Positions 1-9,610 of a stretch of 64,000 nucleotides of DNA are shown piece after piece. The stretch covers positions 2,216,829 to 2,280,828 of the forward strand of contig CM068540.1 in the NCBI GenBank assembly GCA_035048495.1. Direction: 5' to 3'. Position 1 is the first letter of the stretch. Each line of letters begins with the position of its first letter. The notes beneath the pieces are model-generated. The model saw only the letters and a program-made list of their open reading frames with translations. It searched no databases and was not told the DNA's origin. The position numbers were made by a program, and so were the translations under genes. Source of the DNA: Euptelea pleiosperma. Lineage: Eukaryota > Streptophyta > Magnoliopsida > Ranunculales > Eupteleaceae.

Positions 1-210
1 GATTTCTAGACGTTGGATTGGACTTATTTTCATGGGTTGATCTCAACTGTGGGAATTATAGCAGTATTTGAGGTACAAAGATCCAACGCCTAGAAATCAC
101 TAATCAGGCTGAATTTTGGTTTGTAGGTCCATCTAGGGATTGGACAAACATCCATACGGTCAGAGTCCTCTTAAGTGTGTGCCATATGGCACATATTTGT
201 GTCTTGTACA
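1..210. mobile_element. Foldback MITE, right part (window edge)
   Basis: This is the interior and right arm of a long-inverted-repeat element whose fullest copy is at 34715-35115. The recognisable blocks run in order: 'tagaaatcactaatca', 'gtaggtccatctagggattgg', 'acaaacatccatacggtcag', then a mutated G-box site (gccatatggc). The left arm lies outside the window. There is no coding capacity. Confidence 0.65.
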
Positions 211-590
211 AAATCCTGACATTTTAGAGCTGTCAACGGAGCCCAACCCATTAAATAATAGTTATCTAATTAAATAATATCTTGATTGACTCAAATACCT
301 GCCTCAACATATTACAAATCGCTAGGGTCATTCATTTCCACACTGCATATGTTTGTATATTACGGTTTGATAGCTTATGGGTGTATTTTTATGCTTGCAT
401 TATCATTTCCCAACATTCTACAAACATTTTCACATTATTTTTGTCATTTTCGTATTATTTTCATCATTTCCACGAAAAATGTATTATTTCCACATTGGTC
501 GAAATATTTCATTTATGGGCTAGTCGAAGTAAACCTCGAAACCGAAATTTATTTCCTTAGATACAGCAAAAGTTAATTATGAGAATTGAC
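211..590. other. Intergenic, no feature recognised
   Basis: AT-rich sequence. The two overlapping open frames near 282-576 show no family resemblance or codon signal. I see no gene or clear repeat end. Confidence 0.5.
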
Positions 591-593
591 TTA

Positions 594-695
594 GGGCGTG
601 CTTGATTGCGTAAAAAAATTTCCTGAGAAAATCCTATTTTCGTTTGGAATGTTTTTTATTTTTGAAAAATGCATCTAGAAAATTTCTTGAATAAT
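594..695. mobile_element. Tourist-like MITE, left end, cut by a LINE
   Basis: It starts with GGGCGTGCTTGATTG after a TTA trinucleotide. This matches the terminal repeat of the intact PIF/Harbinger-type MITE at 35569-35863 (GGGTGTGTTTGATTG with TAA duplications). After about 100 bp the sequence meets the poly(T) end of an L1 LINE on the minus strand. Beyond the LINE, near 2340-2370, a stretch resembling the MITE interior (aaatgtattatg) resumes, so the LINE probably inserted into the MITE. Confidence 0.5.
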
Positions 696-830
696 TTTTT
701 TTTTGATCGATAAAAGAAATATATTAAGAAAAGGGCTGAGACGGCCCTTAAAGATACAAAAGGAAAAAAAAAGCTCCGAGGAGCAACAAACACTCCTAGC
801 CCCAACACAAAGCCTCGACAAAAAACTCCA

Positions 831-1862
831 TTACAAAACCAAACGATCCCATCGAAAGACGAAGTCTTCAAATCTGTATGGCTTGAGCTCGGAAGTGGCC
901 GACCCCCAATAGAACAGCGAAGCTTTGATATTCATGACAATCTCCTCCGTATTGGCTTCCTTGCCTTCGAAAATACGGCGATTTCTTTCTCTCCATAACT
1001 CCCACCATATAGCATAAGGAACCAGCCTCCATAGCAAATTACCACTAGACGAGAAGGCCTTAGAAGACCAACTGTTAAAAGTGTCGAAAATCGAAAGAGG
1101 AAAGACCCAGGGGACCCCAAAGGGCTGAAGGAAAATCTCCCAGATTTCCTTGGATGCGTGACAATGGATGAGAAGATGGTTTGTTGTCTCCTCCTCCCAA
1201 TGACACAAGGTGCATTTATTGGGCATTTGAATTCCTCGCTTTCTAAGGTTCTCCACCGAGAGGATCTTGTCTAGCATGGTGCACCACACGAAGAAGATGA
1301 CTTTTGACGGAATAGGAGTGCTCCGAAAGCGCCTAGCCGGGAAGGACCTGCGGTTCTGCCCTTGAAGACTGTTGTAGAGGGACTTGACGGAGAAAACCCC
1401 TTTAGGGTCGTACTTCCACCATCTCTTATCTTCGGTATCATCAGACAAATGTACCCCATCCAATCGGTGCAGCAAGGAAGCAACACTATCGATCTCCCAC
1501 TCATTGATTCTTCTCCTAATCCCCAGATCCCATGAGATAGATCCATCCTCTCTAGAGGCCATCTCACTAATCAAGTCACATTTTCTGTTTGACAGGGCAT
1601 AGATGGATGGGAAGGTTTCGGCTAGAGAAGAAACCCCACACCAATTATCTTCCCAGAATCTCACCCGGTTACCATTCCCCACCTTGAAGCTACTTCCATT
1701 CGTAATCTCACCCCTCATATTGGATATGCCTTTCCGAACTCCAACCCCATATGAGGATGGTGGCAAAGAGCTGTCCCACCCGTTGTTTTCGGATCCCTGC
1801 TTCGCTGAGATAATGCTTCTCCACAAACTCTCTCTCTCTCCTCCCCGAATTGCTAAAGCCAC
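831..1862 (-). pseudogene. L1 LINE ORF2 fragment, RVT zinc-binding domain
   Basis: An open frame of about 340 residues from the C-terminal part of a plant LINE ORF2. Typical motifs appear in order: FWEDNWCG; WKYDPKGVFSVKSLY; IPSKVIFFVWCTMLDKILSVENL; the zinc-binding set CTLCHWEEETTNHLLIHC (C-x2-C...H-x4-C); and IWWELWRERNRRIFEGK. It ends near DFVFRWDRLVL, a usual LINE terminus. The upstream reverse-transcriptase segment is separated by stop codons, so this is a relic. It would have helped retrotranspose the element. Confidence 0.85.
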
Positions 1863-1984
1863 TTGCCAAGCAAAGCTTTATTCATCAAAAGGATTTGGCG
1901 GACACTTAGGCCCCCTTCCTCCTTGGGTTTGCATATAACTTCCCAGCTCACAAGATGGAGCTTATGACAATCTTCTCTGTCATC

Positions 1985-2338
1985 TCAAAGGAAGTTCCTA
2001 ATAAGTTTTTCAATCTTCTTGGCCAGCCCCTTGGGGATAGAGAATAGCAACATAAAATAGATGGGTAAACTCATGAGGATGCTTTTAACTAGCGTTAATC
2101 TTCCTCCTTTGGATAGAAGAACCTTCTTCCACGAGGCCAATCTTCTTTGGATGCGTTCAATGACCGAATCCCAAATAGTCTTAGATCTGCTATACGCTCC
2201 AAGGGGGAGGTCGAGGCATGTCGTGGGAAGCTTTTCTCTTTCGCAAGCCAGACAGGCTGCTATCGCATCCATACATTCCACCTCTCCAATACCGAAGATT
2301 TCACTTTTAGAAAGGTTAATCCGAAGCCCAAGAGAAAA
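1985..2338 (-). pseudogene. L1 LINE ORF2 fragment, end of reverse transcriptase
   Basis: The minus strand reads GLRINLSKSEIFGIGE, then TCLDLPLGAYSRSKTIWDSV, then RLASWKKVLLSKGGRLTLVKS and LPIYFMLLFSIPKG. This is the usual post-palm region of plant L1 reverse transcriptase. A stop follows NFL, and the frame leads on through VICKPKEEGG to the zinc-binding part at 831-1862. The catalytic palm (YADD region) is missing because the element is 5'-truncated. Confidence 0.85.
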
Positions 2339-2599
2339 TGCGTATTATGTGGAACGGAAATGTATTATGCACCAGAGATCCGATCCATTGCTAGCCTTAC
2401 TCTTGAACCACCATTGTTAGCATCCCCAGCACATCATCTTCGTAGCTACCTCTCCTCACCCCCAAAAATCTACTTAACCCTTTTGTCCTTGTCTTTATTG
2501 CACCATCTATGTTTTCTCCTAGCTTCTACTTCCTCCTTCCTTTGTCAATGTCTCTCTCCTCTTCTATTTCACTTCTCACTCCATCTCTCCCTTACCATG

Positions 2600-2960
2600 T
2601 AATCATCATCTCTTATACCTTATCCCAAATGTTTGGGGTTGGCAACATGATACTATTTTGCCATTCAACTCTTTTTAAAGTTATCTTTTGTCAAAGTGAA
2701 AGCCTTTAAATCTTTTCTTACTACATCAATTCATGTTATTTTCGGTTTTTTTTTCTCTTTTTTATGTCCTTCAATTTGCACCAAATCGTTCCTTACTGGT
2801 GCTATTATTAGTCTTCAATGCACATGTCCAAACCATCTCAAATGATTTTCTCTAATTTTATCTCCTATTAGTTATTCCTACATTTCCTGGAATATGCTCA
2901 TTTCTCATACCGTTTCTCTCTCATCTTGTAATAATTTCTTTACATTGGATCTTAAACAAT
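2600..2960 (-). mobile_element. RTE-type LINE, 3' end remnant
   Basis: The minus strand reads catgttgccaaccccaaacatttgggataag, close to the conserved 3' end of plant RTE LINEs (GTAGCCGACCCCAAATAGTTGGGATAAG). Upstream, a broken frame gives RNEHIPGNVG, then after a frameshift RENHLRWFGHV, a stop, and APVRNDLVQIEG. These are the RTE ORF C-terminal blocks. It carries stops and a frameshift and is dead. Confidence 0.75.
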
Positions 2961-3239
2961 AGTGGGTTCTTCTCAGTTTCTTGTTGTAGCGGAAGAAAGA
3001 GAGGGAGCAAGAGGTGGGTTTGTTAACCCAAAATACTGAGAGAGTATGCAGTGAGTTTTTTACGGAGAAAGTTGCAGAGACTTTTTTTTTTATATGAGCG
3101 GGCAGAATGCGGGGGGAGGGGGGGAGCTTCAAAAAAGAAAAAAGCGGGCGGTATCTGCTTTGGACTGATAGAAAGCATCTCTCTTTTGTCCCTCTTGACC
3201 AAACCCACCCAAAAAATGAAAATAGAATAAGTTGTTCTT
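2961..3239. other. Intergenic, G-rich in part
   Basis: It holds a G-run near 3108-3124. I see no gene and no repeat I can name. Confidence 0.4.
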
Positions 3240-3625
3240 GGTGGGAGAGTTACATTCGCCTCTGACTTAAAAGGACCAGCCAGAGTGAAAAGCTTTCCAT
3301 GAGAGTATTTCGCTTAGCGTACAGGGCCGGCGGGCAAAGAAAGGGGGCGGGCGGGGCCTTGGCGAGTCGTTCTTCTTTCGAAATGTTTTGCCAAGAGAGC
3401 GAGGGCACCCTTCTGGGCATCGGTTCTAGCTCAATTTGGAAAAGCTCTTTAAAGTGGAGACGGTTGCGTCGGGTTTGGCGATCGCGACATCCTCACCAAG
3501 GGACTTAGCGGGGCCCTTCTTTGATGAGCAAGCTAGGAATGAGAAATCTCCATTCGCTCGGGGGAGTGTTACTGACTCGACTTTTCGGATCTGGCACCTG
3601 TGCCCGGCCCGGTAAGTAAAAAAGT
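3240..3625. other. Possible organelle-DNA insert (NUMT-like)
   Basis: This block is clearly more GC-rich than its flanks and has a texture like plant mitochondrial intergenic DNA (for example gaaagggggcgggcggggcc and cttagcggggcccttctttg). No organelle gene was recognised. The 69-residue open frame at 3299-3508 has no known domain. The call rests on composition and style only. Confidence 0.3.
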
Positions 3626-3669
3626 AAGGAAACGGTAAAATATGTAAAAATCATTTGAGGTGGTAAAAG

Positions 3670-4045
3670 CATGGTTTTAAAGACGGCCGTTTAAACGGTA
3701 ACGCCCCAAGCCCGTTTCCGTTTAAACAAGTTTTATCGGTTTTGAAAAAACGGCCGTTTTTTTGTTTTAACGGCCGTTAAAATTGTTTAAACAGCTGTTT
3801 AATTTTGAAAAATTTTGTGAAAAAAAATGGCAGTTAAAACCGTTGTTAAATTCCGTTTTTTTTTTTAAATTTTCAAATTTCAAAATTTGAATTTCAGCGC
3901 TACTTTTTCCGTTAAAATCCGTTAAAACCATTAAAATCCATTTTTTCCCATTTTTTTTTCATTTTTGCCCCTGACCGTTTCTATCCGTTTAAACAGTAAC
4001 GCCCCCAGTCCGTTTAACCGTTAAAACGGCCTCCTTTAAACCTTG
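3670..4045. mobile_element. hAT-type MITE, family A, intact
   Basis: A 376-bp element with imperfect terminal inverted repeats CATGGTTTTAAAGACGGCC / CAAGGTTTAAAGGAGGCC. It is flanked by an exact 8-bp target duplication, GGTAAAAG, at 3662-3669 and 4046-4053. The interior is full of acggccgtttaaac-type subrepeats. The 8-bp duplication and CA-GG ends point to the hAT superfamily. It is non-coding. A second intact copy is at 13283-13607, with fragments near 5.8-7.0 kb. Confidence 0.85.
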
Positions 4046-4254
4046 GGTAAAAGCATTTTTCACCATCATGTGGAGAAATCATTTAAAGCAAAATACCTAG
4101 CTTATGAAAATTACTAGCGGAAAAAGCTCATCAATAGTGATTGTTCATTCAATGGGCCACCATCATGGTTGTGAGATCAACGAGCATCGGCCCTATAATT
4201 TAATTAGTTAAACTTTGTTTTACCAATCTAAATTTCAACTATTGAATAGTTACT

Positions 4255-4460
4255 AGGATTCGGGATCAGTGAACCAACAAGTTCACGTTTGTTCTTGGCA
4301 ATGGATCCAGAGAATCCATCGGTGATTTTGCTTTTGTAAAAGTGTGCAAAAGTGAATGCCAGCTCATCACTATTAACTACCGTTGGATTCTCGGGATACA
4401 CTTCCAAGAACAAACGTGATCTTGTTGGTTCATTTTTGTTGGTCCCCTGATCCCGACCCT
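4255..4460. mobile_element. Short foldback MITE
   Basis: The two halves are inverted copies. The left half reads ggattcgggatcag, aaccaacaagttcacg and tttgttcttgg. The reverse complement of the right half reads gggtcgggatcag, aaccaacaagatcacg and tttgttcttgg. It is about 206 bp, nearly all hairpin, with no coding potential. The target duplication is unclear. Confidence 0.65.
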
Positions 4461-4887
4461 AATACTATTTAGCAGTCTGTCCTGGTTAGTCTAGGCATGC
4501 CAATGTGGTCATTTTTTGGTGGTCCCTAGGCAGGGCGACATGCTTCATATCTTTGGCACGATGCATTGTTCCTTCGAAGGTGAAGAGGGGTTTAGGAAAG
4601 GAGAGGCTCGTGGACGTGGAGTGGGGGAGGAGAAACTCTTTCATAGCATTAAAGGAAGGTTTTGTTCTGAGAAAGGAAACAAACTAATATAATTTTAGAT
4701 TTTAAAAAGATTTAAAAGCTTAACCCCACTTAAGTTAGGTTTTAAAAAAAAGTCAAGATGAGTGGTCTAGATTTACCACTCATCCTCTACATCCAAAACC
4801 CTCTGCATCTAAAATTTTTCCGTTCCAGAGGGTGCCCACATCCGAAAGGGGTTGTTATAGGGTCACCTGTCATTGAGATTTACAGGC
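4461..4887. other. Intergenic, no feature recognised
   Basis: The short open frame at 4505-4687 shows no family resemblance. Nothing else is supported. Confidence 0.4.
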
Positions 4888-5158
4888 GAGTAAAACTTGT
4901 GTCACAAGATGTTGTGACGGAAGCCGCTGGTCACAGCACTCAATACGAGCCACGTGGCATACGATCAGAGGTCGATGACCGTATGGATGTTTGGCCAGTC
5001 CCTCGGTCGACCTACAAACCAAAAATCAGCCTGATTAGTGATTTATAACCTTTGGATTTTAGCACCCAAATAACGCTCAATAATGCTCAAATTCCTATCG
5101 TTAAAATCAACCCATGAAAATAACTTCAATTGAATCGGTGAGAAATCACTAATCAAGA
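4888..5158. mobile_element. Foldback MITE, left arm and centre
   Basis: It begins GAGTAAAACTTGTGTCACAA, the same terminus as the full copy at 34715. It continues with tcacagcactcaatacgagc, a perfect G-box palindrome GCCACGTGGC at 4949-4958, gtatggatgtttggccagtc and gattagtgatttataacc. The right arm is cut off near 5158. Confidence 0.75.
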
Positions 5159-5802
5159 CTAATACCGAGAAATAGTATTAGTCTCGGAATCAGAGGCTGG
5201 ATCATTGGGCTTCCATCCCGATCCGGATTGGTCCGATCCAGACAGGATCCGCGCATCTCGCCCTAGACGATGTTAAATTCCTCCTGTAAAACAGAGATCT
5301 CGGGCTAGACAGAGCATGGTTTGGATCGGATCGGTGGGCTCCGATCCCGAGACTTTGAACCATGGCTCCATTGCCATTTATGGAGAAAGTGAAGGGGCAG
5401 ACTCTTGGTTCTTTGGTTGACCATAGTTAGCAGATCAAACCAACAGGATGATCCTAACCATACACAAGATGGACATTTTGCTTCTGTTCAATGGAAAGTC
5501 TATTCAAGGTCCATCTATTTGATGGTTAAGATCATTCAATCACTGATTGAGGATCAGGAAATCTCCTATGTTAGGTCCACAATATGAATGCTCATGGATG
5601 AAGTTTCAAATTGTCGTTAGAAACAATTAACGTTAGGGCCTGTTTTTTTTTGTCAATTGGACCCAAAAGAAATTCTTAAAAAAACTTTCACCCTCTCAAA
5701 CAAACCCTACTCTCACCCTCTCAATCTATCACTCTCATCAATTATAGTGGCAGGGCCCACCACGAGAAGATAAAGACAGTTTGCATTAATGATAATCCAA
5801 AC
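5159..5802. other. Intergenic, no feature recognised
   Basis: It includes a stretch rich in gatccgatcc-like words (5210-5350), which recurs near 6160 and 7400 and may belong to another degraded repeat. I see no gene. Confidence 0.4.
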
Positions 5803-6060
5803 CATGGTTTAAAAAATGGCCGTTATAACGAAAATAACGGCAGTTATAACGGATTCGGACCTCCCCGTTAAGTTATAAATCGTTAAAACGCTAAAAAAAT
5901 AAAGGCCGTTATTTTTCATTATAACAAAAATAACGACTTTTCTTCTAGAAATTTTTGTGAAAAAAAGGCCGTTATTTCCGTTAATTATTTTTCCCTTTTT
6001 TGTTATTTTCTGTTATGTTCCCGTTTTTTTTCAATGCTCCAAGCTATATTAATTAGATTT
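5803..6060. mobile_element. hAT family A MITE, divergent left part
   Basis: It starts CATGGTTTAAAAAATGGCC like the intact copies at 3670 and 13283. The interior carries ggccgttataacg in place of ggccgtttaaac, so it is a diverged subfamily. No right terminus or 8-bp duplication was found, so the copy is broken. Confidence 0.5.
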
Positions 6061-6205
6061 TCTCTATGATTTTCATGTTCTAATGCTTATCCTATTTATA
6101 TTGTATGCTTAATAAGTTTATAGCAAAATTTTCTGTTATGTTTCTGTTCTAGTTGTGATTAGATCGGATCCGGGTCCAATCCGATCCAATCCCATATGTA
6201 TATAA

Positions 6206-6376
6206 CTAGTGGGTGCCCGTGCCATCGGCACTCCTCGACAAAGAATTTGTCAAAATTAAGTGAATGGTGGAGATCCACCATCCATTTGGGGGAGGATTAG
6301 ATCCCGGCCCTTCTTTGTTGATGCTAATTAGAGGAGGTATAAGTAGGGAGACAACCAATGTGTTTTGTTATATAGA
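6206..6376 (-). mobile_element. Helitron-like unit 1
   Basis: Read on the minus strand it starts TCTATATAACAAAACACATT and ends with a small hairpin (GTGCC-gat-GGCAC), then GGGCACCCACTAG and a T. A TC start, a 3' hairpin and a CTAG end before T are the marks of a non-autonomous Helitron. It is 171 bp and non-coding. Three related units follow in the same orientation. Confidence 0.5.
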
Positions 6377-6377
6377 A

Positions 6378-6731
6378 TAGTAAATGGTCCATGCCCACGG
6401 CACTCTCCGACAAAAGCGTTTGCAAAAATTGGGTGCCTTTGGCACTCAAACGGTATAACGGACTGGGGCGTTACCGTTTTTTCCATTATAACGGCTGTTA
6501 TAATGGATTGTAACGCACAGAGGGAGAAATGGGAAAATAACAGAAATAACAAAAAATAACGGTATTAAATTTTAAATTTTGAATAAATTGAGGTCAAATG
6601 AGGCGGATTGAGTGGCTGAAATCTAACCGTCCACATTAGATCGATGGATTTGATCTCAACCACTCTTTATCTAACTATCCACATTAGATGGATGGATAAG
6701 ATAAGAGAATACAACTGAATTGTCTTGATAT
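6378..6731 (-). mobile_element. Helitron-like unit 2, interrupted
   Basis: This unit abuts unit 1. Its 3' terminus (gtgccgtgggcatgg, then accatttacta on the minus strand) lies next to the TC start of unit 1. The interior is broken at about 6440-6590 by a diverged hAT family A fragment (ggtataacgg, gttaccgttttttcc). It ends near tgtcttgatatatg, equivalent to the TC terminus. Confidence 0.4.
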
Positions 6732-6732
6732 A

Positions 6733-6875
6733 TGCGTGGGTGGTCCGTGTCCGCAGCACTTTCTGACAAAGTGTTTGTCAAAATCGGGTGGGAGTTAATC
6801 TCAGCCATCGATATGAAGCATAGTGGATCTCAGCCACTCATTGTTGAAGCCATATAAGATAAGAGGGGTATAAGA
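6733..6875 (-). mobile_element. Helitron-like unit 3, partial
   Basis: The plus strand reads gtgggtggtccgtgtccgca, gacaaagtgtttgtcaaaat, ctcagccactcattgttgaa and gccatataagataagagggg, colinear with units 1 and 4. The TC end is lost where a hAT MITE fragment begins. Confidence 0.4.
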
Positions 6876-6879
6876 AAAT

Positions 6880-7040
6880 CATTAAATTTTCGTTAAATTC
6901 TATATTTTTTTTAATTTTCAATTTTTAAATTTCAAATTTTAAATTTTGAATTTCAGCACCACTTTTTTCCGTTGAAATCATAAAAATCCATTTTTGCCCC
7001 TAGCCATTTCAATCCGTCTTAACGGTAACACCCCTCTCGA
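6880..7040. mobile_element. hAT family A MITE, right-half fragment
   Basis: It shares ttttgaatttcagcaccact, ccgttgaaatc, atttttgcccctagccattt and caatccgtcttaacggtaac with the right halves of the intact copies at 3670-4045 and 13283-13607. The terminus is degraded. Confidence 0.5.
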
Positions 7041-7121
7041 GGCAGAAAAAGTGGGGCCCCTAAGCCTGACCCTTGGGCTATATGTAAATCCAACCCATTT
7101 CATTCCCTATATGTAGGTAAA

Positions 7122-7281
7122 TAGTAGGTGACCCGTGCCCACGGTACTCATTGACAAAGCGTTTGTCAAAATTGGGTGTGAGTGGCTGAGATCCACTGTC
7201 CATTTGGTGTGATAAGATCTCGGCCATCCTTTATGAAGCCGGATAAGAGGGGGAGACAACCGTCCTGTCTTGTTATATAGA
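7122..7281 (-). mobile_element. Helitron-like unit 4
   Basis: The minus strand starts TCTATATAACAAGACAGGAC and ends in GTACCGTGGGCAC, then GGGTCACCTACTA. It is 160 bp, colinear with unit 1, and flanked by AT-rich sequence. The terminal R of CTRR is not conserved here, so membership in the Helitrons is likely but unproven. Confidence 0.45.
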
Positions 7282-7584
7282 TATATGTACATATATAATC
7301 CCATTAGACATATATTTAAATACATTTATACAATTAAATATATTTCTATATAATATGTATTATATATATAGTATGGATATCGGGTCTATATCAGATCGGA
7401 ACAAGGTTGATCCGGTACCGATCCGATAACGAAAATAAACTTCCGGACTCGGTTTTCGGATCTTGGGTTTGATCCGATCCATTGACAGCCCTACTCATAT
7501 GGGTATTTTATATTCAGAGCAAGGTGGAGTGACGCATGGCAATCTGTGGTTGGCATCACCTTCTAACAATGCAAGTCTGTGATG

Positions 7585-7997
7585 TAGGGGTGTCAACAGG
7601 TCGGTTCCGAACCTTCTGGGTTGGTTTCTAAGGTACCCACGGGCCACAGCTGGAATCAATACTGGCGGTTCTTATATTGATTCATGTTTTATCAGTTCTG
7701 GTTCTCAAAATGATGAATCTGGAACCGGAACCGATTATTTGGTTCTGATCGGTTCCGGTTCCGGTTCCGGTTCCGGTTCCGGTTCCGGGTATATTGGTTC
7801 CAAATTCCAATCTTAATAATATTATAATTTTAACAGTACTATTTATATATCGGTTTCGGTTCCAAATCTAACTACTTAGAACCAGAACTGTTGTTTTCGG
7901 TTTAGTTTCAGTTCAGGCTCTATTTTAGTCGGTTCCAAAAAATGTGGAACACTGGTGTTTTCGGTTTCGGCTAAACTGGTAAAAATGGACACCCCTA
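7585..7997. mobile_element. hAT-type MITE, family B, intact
   Basis: A 413-bp element with terminal repeats TAGGGGTGTC / GACACCCCTA. It is flanked by an exact 8-bp duplication, CTGTGATG, at 7577-7584 and 7998-8005. The interior carries an array of (GGTTCC) hexamers at about 7750-7788. The ends fit Ac-like hAT elements. The open frame at 7955-8194 straddles its end and is not a gene. Confidence 0.85.
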
Positions 7998-8115
7998 CTG
8001 TGATGGGTGATCTACTAAGCCATGGCATTGATCTTATTAAGCTTTGCAGAGACCACCCACCCTCCCCCCTAGTGGGAAAACCTGTGAGGCTTCCCCTCTT
8101 TTGTCATGTGACTGC

Positions 8116-8122
8116 TATAAAT
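8116..8122 (+). promoter_or_regulatory. Probable TATA box of the DUF3741 gene
   Basis: TATAAAT, 138-144 bp upstream of the start codon at 8260. Between them is a C/T-rich leader typical of plant 5' UTRs. Position and match support it; no transcript data were seen. Confidence 0.45.
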
Positions 8123-8259
8123 TTTCTTAGCAAAATCCCACCGCTCCATTCACTATTTTCACGTTCCATGTTGTCCCCCACCCTTCCCTTTTAAAAGTTT
8201 AGCCACCTCCCTTCCAACCCCATTGCTCCTTTTTTGCTTTCCTTCACTAACAACCACCG

Positions 8260-9069
8260 ATGAGAGACTTGTCCTTCTTTCTTCTCAAGAACTCTCTTGG
8301 AGCCAAGATGAAGAAGGGTCTCAGAAGCTTCTGCAATGGCGACGGTTCGACGTCGACTCTCAATCAAACGAAGACTGACCAGGACATGTCTTTCGTTAGC
8401 TCTTACTTAGATGACACTAACATAGTAAGTAGCCCACAAACTTTGGAGGAGATGATATTACGCCTAGAGTTAGAGGAGGAAGCTGCAAGGAAGGCGAAGA
8501 AGCTCGACGACTACAGCGAGTTTCAACGCAGAATGTCCTGCGTAAACAACTCCGATATCCTAAGATCTGCAAGGAATGCATTGAATCAGTACCCTCGGTT
8601 TTCTCTAGATGGAAGAGATGCCATGTATCGATCTTCATTCCGAAACATGGTTCCTGTTGTAGGAGGCTATGAAGGTGGTAGAAAATCAGTTTGTTGTAGC
8701 AGTGGAGCTAGAGGGAGACTCTATGGAAATGGTTTTGGTTCATTGCCTAAAACTTTAGCAGGAGAAAGTGTGGTTTGGTGCAAACCGGGTGTAGTAGCCA
8801 AGTTGATGGGTCTTGAGGCCATACCAGTACCCATTACTAGAAGACATAGCAAAGAAAGATTGGGTTCTTTACTAAGGAAGGAAAAACTTAGGAGAGCCGA
8901 AAGACATGACATGGAGAAGAGAAGGCTTGTTAGGGGTATAAATGGTTGCAAGGGGATTGGGAGGGATCCGGGAGGTTCGTGTTCGACGGCCGGTTACTGT
9001 GTGATGAAACCGATTTCCATGGAGCCCAGGAAGGGCGGTACTGATTGGCCGATCGGACGTGTTACATAG
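8260..9069 (+). CDS. VARLMGL/DUF3741-motif plant protein
   Basis: An intronless 269-residue protein of a plant-only family. The N-terminus (MRDLSFFLLKNSLGAKMKKG, then LRSFCNGDGSTSTLNQ) is the usual start of the short members, which supports the ATG at 8260 over the inner Met at 8308. An acidic helix, LEEMILRLELEEEAARKAK (62-80), is followed by SCVNNSDILRSARNALNQYP. The signature VVAKLMGLEAIPVP lies at 178-191, with a basic segment at 194-224. I see no signal peptide or membrane segment. The VARLMGL motif also occurs in the larger TRM/LONGIFOLIA microtubule-associated proteins, but this protein lacks their other regions, so a cytoskeletal or growth role is inference only. A TATA box lies upstream and an AATAAA downstream. 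Confidence 0.88.
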   Translation: MRDLSFFLLKNSLGAKMKKGLRSFCNGDGSTSTLNQTKTDQDMSFVSSYLDDTNIVSSPQTLEEMILRLELEEEAARKAKKLDDYSEFQRRMSCVNNSDILRSARNALNQYPRFSLDGRDAMYRSSFRNMVPVVGGYEGGRKSVCCSSGARGRLYGNGFGSLPKTLAGESVVWCKPGVVAKLMGLEAIPVPITRRHSKERLGSLLRKEKLRRAERHDMEKRRLVRGINGCKGIGRDPGGSCSTAGYCVMKPISMEPRKGGTDWPIGRVT

Positions 9070-9130
9070 GTGCGGGTGCCCACCATGTATGAATTCGGAT
9101 CTGCCCCAGAAGAGTTGTGTCTTCAGTTCA

Positions 9131-9136
9131 AATAAA
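9131..9136 (+). terminator. Likely polyadenylation signal
   Basis: AATAAA 62 bp after the stop codon of the DUF3741 gene, followed by T-rich sequence. Confidence 0.4.
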
Positions 9137-9610
9137 AGTTAAGAAAGTCCTTGTAATACTTGTGACACATGCTAACATATAATTGTATCCATGAATGTTT
9201 CTTTTGCCATGCATTTGCATGCATGACTTGGGGAAGATAAGGATATCATGTTTTTCTCCACTATATATATACAACCTGTATATCAAAATATGGGTTGGAT
9301 CAAGCTCTTCGTATATGGATCATAATTCAGAGTTGGGTCAAGTGTTATGGATCTGATGTTGGATCCAGATCTATGTTAAAAGCCACATCTGGATCAGGGT
9401 CTAACTAGATCCGACCTGGATCCAAGTCATTTCATCCCCACGTATCATCTCATTGACTGTTGATCAAGGTTGTTAGACTCGCATGAAAATGTAATGCGCT
9501 TGTGAACGACATCAATCAACCACGGTCGGTCCGTGGCGCAGCTAGGATTTTGTTCAAGGGTGGGCAAAGTAACAAGCTTTCTAATTATACTCCTGGGAAC
9601 AAATTTTTTT
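9137..9610. other. 3' flank and intergenic, no gene
   Basis: It has repeated ggatcc/gatccag words at 9330-9430 (degraded repeat), then featureless sequence. Confidence 0.4.

Larger units (their letters stand above)
696..2338 (-). mobile_element. L1-type LINE, 5'-truncated
   Basis: A non-LTR retrotransposon read on the minus strand. The 3' end is the poly(T) run at about 695-703 followed by gatcgataaaag, the plus-strand view of an L1 tail (TTTTATCGATCAAAAA). The body encodes the end of the reverse transcriptase and the RVT zinc-binding domain, described separately. The 5' end breaks at about 2338, inside the reverse transcriptase, as expected for incomplete target-primed reverse transcription. 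Target duplications could not be set with confidence. Confidence 0.85.

Noticed and set aside
7955..8194. 79-residue frame before the DUF3741 gene
   Set aside because: It spans the end of the hAT family B MITE and host DNA, so it cannot be an old gene.
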